Below, one piece after another: positions 57,320 through 64,000 of a DNA stretch of 64,000 nucleotides (the stretch's first letter is position 1; every line of letters starts with the position of its first letter). The notes beneath the pieces were generated by a model, which did not search any database, had not been told where the DNA came from, and saw only the letters and a list, made by a program, of their open reading frames with translations. The stretch comes from Flavihumibacter fluminis. Its GTDB lineage: Bacteria; Bacteroidota; Bacteroidia; Chitinophagales; Chitinophagaceae. The translations under genes and the position numbers were made by a program. The stretch covers positions 372,001-436,000 of the forward strand of contig NZ_JAKEVY010000002.1 in NCBI RefSeq assembly GCF_021491375.1, given 5' to 3'.

Positions 57320-57481
57320 CCCACTATTTAAGTTGGGAAAAATCGGTGCATTTCATATAACGCGTTGAAAATCATCCTGTTTCGTTTGGCCGGAAAAGGG
57401 CTCTGAACGAACGGGATCTTGTATGTAGTACCATCAGTACCAACCGGGTAGTATCCATAAAACACAATCTGTAGTATATAT

Positions 57482-60400
57482 ATGGCTATCAAAAAAGAAA
57501 ATCGTCCCAGGTCCAGTTTCTCCAAAATCACTATTGGACTGGCTTCACCCGATTCCATTCTGGAAAAAAGTTACGGTGAAGTGTTGAAGCCTGAAACCAT
57601 CAACTATCGTACGTACAAGCCTGAAAGAGACGGTCTGTTCTGCGAGCGCATCTTTGGTCCGGTTAAGGATTACGAATGTGCCTGTGGAAAGTATAAGCGG
57701 ATCCGTTATAAAGGTATTGTCTGCGACCGTTGCGGTGTGGAGGTTACGGAGAAGAAGGTTCGTCGTGAGCGCATGGGACATATCAAGCTGGTAGTTCCAG
57801 TAGTGCATATCTGGTATTTCAAGAGTCTGCCGAACAAAATCGGTTACCTGCTGGGTATGAGCTCCAAGAAACTGGAAAGCATTATTTACTACGAAAGATT
57901 TGTGGTTATCCAGCCGGGTATCCGTGCGGATAAAGGACAAAACGTAGGTGACCTGCTGACAGAAGAAGAGTACCTGGATTTGCTGGAAACACTTCCAAAA
58001 GATAACCAGTACCTGCCGGATGAAGATCCCAACAAATTCATCGCCAAGATGGGTGCGGAAGCAGTGCATGACCTGCTGGCCCGTATCGATCTGGATCAGT
58101 TGAGTTACGACCTGCGGAATGCAGCAGCCACAGAAACTTCTCAGCAGCGTAAGGCAGATGCCCTGAAGCGTCTGAGTGTTGTGGAAGCTTTCCGTGATGC
58201 CAATAGCAGAATCACCAACCGCCCTGAGTGGATGGTAATGCAATATATTCCTGTCATTCCACCAGAACTGCGTCCCTTGGTTCCCCTGGATGGTGGTCGT
58301 TTCGCGTCTTCTGACCTGAATGATCTGTATCGCCGGGTGATTATCCGGAACAACCGTTTGAAGCGTCTGTTGGAGATCAAAGCACCTGAAGTAATCCTTC
58401 GTAACGAAAAAAGGATGCTGCAGGAAGCAATTGACTCTCTGTTTGATAACAGCCGTAAATCAAATGCGGTTAAAGCAGAAGGCGGACGTGCACTGAAATC
58501 TCTTTCTGATGTATTGAAAGGTAAGCAGGGACGTTTCCGTCAGAACCTCCTCGGTAAACGTGTTGATTATTCTGGTCGTTCTGTAATTGTGGTAGGACCT
58601 GAATTGAAAATGCACGAATGTGGTCTGCCGAAAGATATGGCGGCTGAATTGTTCAAGCCATTTATCATTCGCAAACTCATTGAGCGCGGTATTGTAAAAA
58701 CTGTAAAGAGTGCCCGTAAACTGGTTGACAAAAAAGAGCCGGTGATTTGGGACATTCTTGAAAATATTCTAAAAGGGCACCCGGTAATGTTGAACCGTGC
58801 CCCAACGCTGCACCGTCTTTCTATCCAGGCCTTCCAGCCTAAACTGATTGAAGGTAAAGCGATCCAGCTGCACCCATTGGTAACTACAGCCTTCAACGCC
58901 GACTTTGACGGTGACCAGATGGCGGTACACGTACCACTGAGTAATGCAGCGATCCTCGAAGCACAGTTGCTGATGCTTTCTGCTCACAACATTCTGAACC
59001 CGCAGAATGGTACACCAATTACCCTGCCTTCACAGGACATGGTACTCGGACTGTATTACATTACCAAAGGGAAGAAATCCACCGAAACTGAAAAGGTTCG
59101 TGGAGAGGGCATGAGCTTCTATTCTCCGGAAGAAGTAATCATTGCATACAATGAGGACCGCATTGATCTGCATGCGCCGATCAAAGTGAAAGTGAATGTG
59201 CGTGATGCAAAAGGAAAACTGGAGAAGAAACTGATTGAAACTACTGTAGGTCGCGTACTGTTCAACCAGTTCGTACCTGTTGAAGTAGGATATGTGAATG
59301 CGTTGCTGACTAAAAAATCGCTGAGAGACATCATTGGTGATATCATCAATATTACCAACGTTCCCAAAACAGCGAAGTTCCTGGATGAGATCAAGCAACT
59401 CGGATTCCGTATGGCCTTCCGTGGAGGTTTGTCGTTCAACCCGCAGGATCTGATCATTCCGGATGTGAAAGGTCAGTTGCTGGAGAATGCCAAAGCTGAA
59501 GTGGATGAAGTATGGGATAACTATAACATGGGTCTGATCACCAATAACGAACGTTATAACCAGATCGTAGACATCTGGTCAAGGGTGGATACCCGTATCA
59601 CGGAAACCCTTATCCGCGAAATGCAGAATGACAAGCAGGGCTTCAACTCTGTTTACATGATGCTGGATTCCGGTGCCCGTGGTTCGAAGCAGCAGGTTAA
59701 GCAGCTGGCAGGTATCAGGGGTCTGATGGCCAAGCCGCGTAAGAGTGGATCTACTGGTTCTGAGATCATCGAAAACCCGATCCTCTCCAACTTTAAAGGT
59801 GGATTGAACGTATTGGATTACTTCATTTCAACCCACGGTGCGCGTAAAGGTCTGGCGGATACGGCTCTTAAAACAGCGGATGCTGGTTACCTGACCCGTC
59901 GTTTGGTGGATGTTGCCCAGGATGTGGTGATCACTGAAGAAGATTGTGGTACACTGCGTGGTATTGCAACCACTGCGTTGAAAGATAATGAAGACATTAT
60001 CGAACCACTGAAAGACAGAATTGAAGGACGTTACAGTCTGCATGATATTTTCGATCCGATCTCTGAAGAACTGCTGGTATCAGCAGGTGAAGAGATCTCT
60101 GCCTTCACTGCCCAGCGCATTGATGATTCAGGAATCGAAACAGTTGAAATTCGCTCCGTACTTACCTGCGAAAGCAAGCGTGGTGTGTGTGTGAAATGTT
60201 ATGGTAAGAACCTGGCAACCGGTTACACGGCGCAGAAAGGTGATGCGGTAGGTATCATCGCTGCACAGTCTATCGGTGAACCTGGTACACAGCTTACCCT
60301 GCGTACCTTCCACGTGGGTGGTGTTGCAGGATCTGCTTCTGTAGAATCCAGCCTGCTAGCGAAATTCGATGGCACCATGCTGTTTGATGGCCTGCGTACT

Positions 60401-61774
60401 GTAACCACAGAGAACCAGGAAGGAGAGAAGGTAGAGATCGTAATTGGTCGTACCGGTGAAATTCGTAACATGGATGTGGAGAACGATCGCCTGCTGAATG
60501 TGGTGAACATTCCTTATGGTGCAACGCTGGTGGTGAAGAATGGTCAGAAGGTGAAGAAAGGAGATGTGATCTGTACCTGGGACCCTTACAACAACGTTGT
60601 GATTGCGGAAATTCCGGGTGTGGTGAAATTCGAGCACGTAATTGAAGGTATCACCTATCGCGAAGAGTCGGATGAACAAACCGGTCACCGCGAGAAAGTG
60701 GTAATCGAAACCAAGGATAAAACCAAGATTCCTTCTATCCTCCTCGAAGGAAAAGAAATCAAATCTTATAACCTCCCGGTTGGTTCTCATATCATCATGG
60801 ATGAAGGAGAAGAGGTGAAAGCCGGACAGGTACTGGTGAAGATCCCGCGTGTGCTTGGAAAATTGCGTGATATCACAGGTGGTCTGCCACGTGTAACGGA
60901 ATTGTTTGAAGCACGTAACCCGGGTAACCCTGCGATCGTTTCTGAAATCGACGGTGTGGTAGCATTTGGTGCCATCAAGCGTGGTAACCGTGAGATCATT
61001 GTAGAAGCAAGAGATGGTGTAACCAAGAAATACCTGGTACCGCTGACCCGTCAGATCCTGGCTCAGGATGGTGACTTCGTAAAAGCGGGTGTGGCACTGT
61101 CTGATGGTCAGATCGCTCCAAGTGATATCCTCTCTATCAAAGGACCATTTGCAGTACAGGAATACGTGGTGAATGAGATCCAGGAAGTATACCGCTTACA
61201 GGGTGTGCGTATCAATGATAAACACATTGAGGTGATCGTTCGCCAGATGATGAAGAAAGTATCCATTGTTGATCCGGGAGATACCAAGTTCCTGGAAGAC
61301 GATACAGTTGATAAGTTCGACTTCATCGAAGAGAATGACTGGATATATGATAAAAAGGTAGTAACTGATCCGGGAGAAAGCACAAGAATGCGTGCCGGTC
61401 AGATTGTGAACCTGCGTGAGCTGCGTGAAGAGAATTCCATCCTGCGTCGTTCTGACAAGAAGCTGGTGGAATATCGCGATGCACAATCTGCAACTTCTCA
61501 TCCGTTGTTGCTGGGTATTACCAAGGCGTCTCTGGGTGTACAAAGCTGGATTTCTGCAGCTTCCTTCCAGGAAACTACAAAAGTGCTGAGTACTGCAGCG
61601 ATTAATGGTAAAACTGACGACATGATGGGACTGAAGGAAAATGTGATCACTGGTCACCAGATTCCTGCCGGTACCGGATTGCGTGATTTTGAAAACATGA
61701 TCGTAGGAAGCAAGGAGGAATATGAATTGCTCCAGACTACCCGCGAAGCCATGAATTTCGACGACGAAGAATAA
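57482..61774 (+). CDS. rpoC: DNA-directed RNA polymerase beta' subunit
   Basis: A 1430-residue protein, full length for Bacteroidota. The N-terminal zinc site is [20 protein letters not shown], the catalytic magnesium loop NADFDGDQM lies at 472-480, the bridge helix region reads [19 protein letters not shown] and the second zinc site includes [13 protein letters not shown]. The trigger-loop region follows [19 protein letters not shown]. It pairs with RpoB to form the active centre. The gene lies alone, 44 kb from rpoB, with its own promoter and terminator; the neighbours are a small coiled-coil gene and an OmpH-like gene. Confidence 0.99.
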   Translation: MAIKKENRPRSSFSKITIGLASPDSILEKSYGEVLKPETINYRTYKPERDGLFCERIFGPVKDYECACGKYKRIRYKGIVCDRCGVEVTEKKVRRERMGHIKLVVPVVHIWYFKSLPNKIGYLLGMSSKKLESIIYYERFVVIQPGIRADKGQNVGDLLTEEEYLDLLETLPKDNQYLPDEDPNKFIAKMGAEAVHDLLARIDLDQLSYDLRNAAATETSQQRKADALKRLSVVEAFRDANSRITNRPEWMVMQYIPVIPPELRPLVPLDGGRFASSDLNDLYRRVIIRNNRLKRLLEIKAPEVILRNEKRMLQEAIDSLFDNSRKSNAVKAEGGRALKSLSDVLKGKQGRFRQNLLGKRVDYSGRSVIVVGPELKMHECGLPKDMAAELFKPFIIRKLIERGIVKTVKSARKLVDKKEPVIWDILENILKGHPVMLNRAPTLHRLSIQAFQPKLIEGKAIQLHPLVTTAFNADFDGDQMAVHVPLSNAAILEAQLLMLSAHNILNPQNGTPITLPSQDMVLGLYYITKGKKSTETEKVRGEGMSFYSPEEVIIAYNEDRIDLHAPIKVKVNVRDAKGKLEKKLIETTVGRVLFNQFVPVEVGYVNALLTKKSLRDIIGDIINITNVPKTAKFLDEIKQLGFRMAFRGGLSFNPQDLIIPDVKGQLLENAKAEVDEVWDNYNMGLITNNERYNQIVDIWSRVDTRITETLIREMQNDKQGFNSVYMMLDSGARGSKQQVKQLAGIRGLMAKPRKSGSTGSEIIENPILSNFKGGLNVLDYFISTHGARKGLADTALKTADAGYLTRRLVDVAQDVVITEEDCGTLRGIATTALKDNEDIIEPLKDRIEGRYSLHDIFDPISEELLVSAGEEISAFTAQRIDDSGIETVEIRSVLTCESKRGVCVKCYGKNLATGYTAQKGDAVGIIAAQSIGEPGTQLTLRTFHVGGVAGSASVESSLLAKFDGTMLFDGLRTVTTENQEGEKVEIVIGRTGEIRNMDVENDRLLNVVNIPYGATLVVKNGQKVKKGDVICTWDPYNNVVIAEIPGVVKFEHVIEGITYREESDEQTGHREKVVIETKDKTKIPSILLEGKEIKSYNLPVGSHIIMDEGEEVKAGQVLVKIPRVLGKLRDITGGLPRVTELFEARNPGNPAIVSEIDGVVAFGAIKRGNREIIVEARDGVTKKYLVPLTRQILAQDGDFVKAGVALSDGQIAPSDILSIKGPFAVQEYVVNEIQEVYRLQGVRINDKHIEVIVRQMMKKVSIVDPGDTKFLEDDTVDKFDFIEENDWIYDKKVVTDPGESTRMRAGQIVNLRELREENSILRRSDKKLVEYRDAQSATSHPLLLGITKASLGVQSWISAASFQETTKVLSTAAINGKTDDMMGLKENVITGHQIPAGTGLRDFENMIVGSKEEYELLQTTREAMNFDDEE

Positions 61775-61790
61775 TCCTTATAACAACTTT

Positions 61791-61830
61791 AAGTGCCTGA
61801 TACTGCCTTGTATCAGGCACTTTTTCTTTT
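61791..61830 (+). terminator. Intrinsic terminator after rpoC
   Basis: A perfect 12-bp stem AAGTGCCTGATA / TATCAGGCACTT with an 8-base loop, followed by TTTCTTTT, 16 bases after the rpoC stop. Confidence 0.93.
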
Positions 61831-61946
61831 ACTGATACAAGATTTTTTTGTGATGTTCACACAAAGCGTTAAAATTAGGCTGAAATTAAAAGGTCAGTAA
61901 AAGGTTCTGCCAAATCCCTTAATTTGCCGTTATCAAATACTATTTC

Positions 61947-62549
61947 ATGAAGTATCTTTCTCTGGTTTTAAGTGCTGTTGCTACCCTGATTAGTGGTTAT
62001 TTATTGGTTCAGCATACAAGTAAAAAATCCGGTACCAGCGATTCTGGTGCAAGTACTGAGGCTGCTGCCGGATCTGCTGCTGAATTTAAAATCGCCTACT
62101 TCGACATCGATTCATTACAGAACAAATACGAGTATTTTAAAGATGCCCTGGCCCAGTTAAAGGCCAAGGAAGAAAATATGAATAAAGAGCTTTCCGGATT
62201 GGAACGTTCTTATCAGAAAAAAATCAATGAATGGCAGCAACAAGGTGCCAGCATGAGCCAGTCGCAGGCAGAAGCAGTTCAGCGTGAATATGGCCAGATG
62301 CAACAGAATTACCAGCAGCGTCGGCTCACCCTCGAGCAGCAGCTGGAGAACCTGAAAATGGATTACAAGAAAAACATTAAGACTAAAATTGAAGAATACC
62401 TGCGTGAGTTCAATAAGGACAAAGGATATGCCTATATTATTTCCTATGAACCCGAACTGATGTTTTACCGGGATACCGTTTACAATATTACCGATCAGAT
62501 CATCCAGGGGTTGAATGCGGAGTATAAGAAGGGGGAGGAGAAGAAGTGA
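61947..62549 (+). CDS. OmpH/Skp-like periplasmic chaperone
   Basis: A 200-residue protein with an N-terminal hydrophobic anchor/signal (MKYLSLVLSAVATLISGYLL), a Ser/Gly/Ala-rich linker and a domain starting FKIAYFDIDSLQNKYEYFKD, which is the first strand of the OmpH/Skp family. A long charged coiled coil follows (about 65-160) and a return strand GYAYIISYEPELMFYRD. Skp-type proteins hold unfolded outer-membrane proteins in the periplasm. The final codons and the stop (GAGGAGAAGAAGTGA) grade into the purine heptad repeat. Confidence 0.85.
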   Translation: MKYLSLVLSAVATLISGYLLVQHTSKKSGTSDSGASTEAAAGSAAEFKIAYFDIDSLQNKYEYFKDALAQLKAKEENMNKELSGLERSYQKKINEWQQQGASMSQSQAEAVQREYGQMQQNYQQRRLTLEQQLENLKMDYKKNIKTKIEEYLREFNKDKGYAYIISYEPELMFYRDTVYNITDQIIQGLNAEYKKGEEKK

Positions 62550-62605
62550 GAAAAAGTGAGACGTGAGACGTGAGAAGTGAGAGGTGAGAAGGCATGGAAG
62601 AGGAA
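62547..62605 (+). repeat. GTGAGAC heptad block after the OmpH-like gene
   Basis: From the stop codon on the mRNA strand: GTGAGAAAAA, GTGAGAC, GTGAGAC, GTGAGAA, GTGAGAG, GTGAGAA. Five successive units keep an exact 7-base period. A purine-rich tract with GGAGGCATGGAGACGGGA units continues to about 62640. Confidence 0.8.
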
Positions 62606-62663
62606 ACAATGGATACGGGAGGCATGGAGACGGGACAGGGGTAAGAATGTGAAAGTTTTTTGG

Positions 62664-62691
62664 ACCCGCGGATTTTATTCGCGGGTTTTTT
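62664..62691 (+). terminator. Intrinsic terminator after the OmpH-like gene
   Basis: Stem ACCCGCG / CGCGGGT with a 9-base loop, followed by six T. It lies between the purine repeat block and the pyrimidine repeat block. Confidence 0.88.
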
Positions 62692-62822
62692 GTGCCCCGC
62701 CTCCTTTGTCTCCCTTCTCCCTTGTCTCCCTTGTCTCCCGTTCCCCGTCTCCCGTCTCCTTTGTTTCCTCTTCCAATCCTCCATCTTCCATTCTTCCATT
62801 CCCCCTTTATTCCTATCTTCCA
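62692..62822 (+). repeat. Pyrimidine-rich GTCTCCC / CTCCTTTGT repeat block
   Basis: About fifteen units of GTCTCCC, TTCTCCC and CTCCTTTGT, the reverse-complement class of the purine blocks, ending in CTTCCATTC repeats shortly before the permease start. With the block at 62547 it forms inverted arms around a terminator. Confidence 0.75.
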
Positions 62823-62839
62823 TGCTTAACTAACTGCTT

Positions 62840-64000
62840 ATGGCCCAGGAAGGCGCTTCTTTTAAACCCACACTTGGATTATTGGATGCCACGATGATTG
62901 TAGCAGGATCCATGATCGGCTCAGGCATCTTTATTGTTTCATCAGATATTGCACGCAATGTTGGCAGTGCCGGCTGGTTGATTTTTGTCTGGTTACTGAC
63001 CGGATTTATGACATTAACGGCTGCCCTGAGTTATGGCGAATTAAGTGCCATGTATCCTAAAGCAGGCGGACAATACGTTTACCTCAAAGAGGCCTATAAC
63101 CCCCTGATTGGATTTCTTTATGGCTGGAGTTTTTTTGCGGTAATCCAAACCGGTACCATCGCAGCCGTAGGAGTAGCATTTTCCAAATTTGCAGCCTATA
63201 TCTTTCCCTCGCTCAGTGAAAAAAACATCCTGATTGATGCAGGATACATCCAGATTTCCTCTGCTCAGCTGGTTGCCATCCTGGTAGTAGTAATTCTCTC
63301 ATTCATAAATACACGGGGCGTCAAGGAAGGCAAGCTGATCCAGACCACCTTTACGCTGGCCAAACTGCTTGCGTTATTCGGATTGATCGTATTTGGTTTC
63401 CTGATCGGTGCAAAAGCCGGTATCTGGGATGCCAACTGGGCTGATGCCTGGAGCTTTGGTAAACTGGCAAAAACGGAAGCCGGTGATGAATTGGTGTATG
63501 TGGGAGAAACGGTCAAAAAAACGTTTTATGAAAACTGGCCTGCCATCATCGGAGCCTTATCTGCAGCGATGGTAGGTTCGGTATTCAGCAGTGATGCCTG
63601 GAACAACGTAACTTTTATTGCAGGAGAGATCAAACGGCCGGAGAAAAATATCGGTCTCAGTTTGTTCCTGGGAACCCTGATTGTTACCATCATTTATGTT
63701 TCTGCCAACCTGATGTACACGGCTGTACTGCCCATCAATGAAATCGCATTTGCACAGGATGATCGCGTGGCAGTTGCAGCATCACAGAATATTTTTGGAA
63801 GCGTCGGTACGATTGTGATCGCACTGATGATCATGGTTTCGACTTTTGGTTGTAATAACGGCCTGATCTTATCAGGTGCCAGGGTTTATTATACGATGGC
63901 GAAAGATGGTTTATTCTTTTCCTCTGTTGGTCGCCTGAATAAAAATGGAGTACCTGCCAAAGCCCTCTGGATCCAGTGTGCCTGGGCCAGCCTGCTTTGT
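62840..64000 (+). CDS. APC-superfamily amino acid permease, N-terminal part
   Basis: The gene runs off the right end; 387 residues are visible, from an ATG at 62840. The N-terminus LGLLDATMIVAGSMIGSGIF is the first helix of the APC family, with the substrate-binding GSGIF break. AALSYGELSAMYPKAGGQYV (helix 2-3) and FSSDAWNNVTFIAGEIKRPEKNI (helix 6, GEI-RP motif) are typical of the LAT/amino-acid antiporter-like branch. About nine transmembrane segments are visible. Substrate unknown. The upstream region is the pyrimidine-rich repeat block, with no clear promoter. Confidence 0.93.
   Translation, partial: MAQEGASFKPTLGLLDATMIVAGSMIGSGIFIVSSDIARNVGSAGWLIFVWLLTGFMTLTAALSYGELSAMYPKAGGQYVYLKEAYNPLIGFLYGWSFFAVIQTGTIAAVGVAFSKFAAYIFPSLSEKNILIDAGYIQISSAQLVAILVVVILSFINTRGVKEGKLIQTTFTLAKLLALFGLIVFGFLIGAKAGIWDANWADAWSFGKLAKTEAGDELVYVGETVKKTFYENWPAIIGALSAAMVGSVFSSDAWNNVTFIAGEIKRPEKNIGLSLFLGTLIVTIIYVSANLMYTAVLPINEIAFAQDDRVAVAASQNIFGSVGTIVIALMIMVSTFGCNNGLILSGARVYYTMAKDGLFFSSVGRLNKNGVPAKALWIQCAWASLLC

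Noticed and set aside
62500-62897. 100-codon ORFs on both strands before the permease
   Set aside because: They consist of the purine/pyrimidine repeats and the terminator; the permease frame starts at 62840.

Overview
The window is one contiguous stretch of a Bacteroidota chromosome, most likely from the family Chitinophagaceae. The grounds are a SusC/SusD pair, promoters of the form TTTG-N19/20-TAnnTTTG, A-rich gene starts without Shine-Dalgarno sites, and Bacteroidota-type versions of RpoB, RpoC, ThrA, PEP carboxylase and LeuA. I see no rRNA, tRNA, CRISPR array, insertion sequence or prophage. Both ends cut genes: a SusC C-terminus at the left and an amino-acid permease N-terminus at the right.

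Layout. 1-2430: end of a SusC/SusD nutrient-uptake pair, closed by a terminator. 2523-9106: a tight four-gene operon for exported redox proteins (redoxin, heme c/copper monooxygenase, FG-GAP/UnbV repeat protein, vanadium haloperoxidase-like). 9238-13041: rpoB with its own promoter and terminator. 13118-19807: a Ca2+/H+ antiporter, an S9 peptidase, a bestrophin channel, a UspA-like protein and a two-component system. 19885-24850: thrABC with a threonine-rich leader peptide. 24958-27585: divergent PEP carboxylase. 28221-34159: a Planctomycete-type operon (PSD1 cytochrome, DUF1501, DUF2231/cytochrome/LRR). 34226-43306: porin, ammonium transporter and glutamate synthase (gltBD). 43414-52497: ilvDBNCA and leuAB, with an Ile/Val-rich leader peptide and terminator in front of ilvD. 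52703-57205: a helical-repeat protein, a desaturase, an esterase and a small coiled-coil protein. 57482-61774: rpoC, again with its own promoter and terminator. 61947-64000: an OmpH/Skp-like chaperone and an APC permease.

How the genes fit together. PEP carboxylase makes oxaloacetate for aspartate, ThrABC turns aspartate-family intermediates into threonine, IlvA takes threonine into isoleucine synthesis, and IlvBNCD with LeuAB serve the branched-chain amino acids. AmtB and GltBD supply nitrogen. The thr and ilv operons each carry an unannotated leader peptide rich in the codons of their own end products, followed by a hairpin and T-run, so transcription attenuation is the likely control.

The most unusual points are: (1) rpoB and rpoC are 44 kb apart, each independently promoted; (2) the attenuators, in particular the ilv leader, where an antiterminator pairing can be read directly; (3) a family of 7-bp GTGAGAC-type repeats that start at stop codons, always purine-rich on the mRNA; (4) two paralogous intergenic elements with an AATYRGCTCA decamer repeated at exactly 21-bp (two helical turns) spacing; (5) the exported redox operon between susCD and rpoB.
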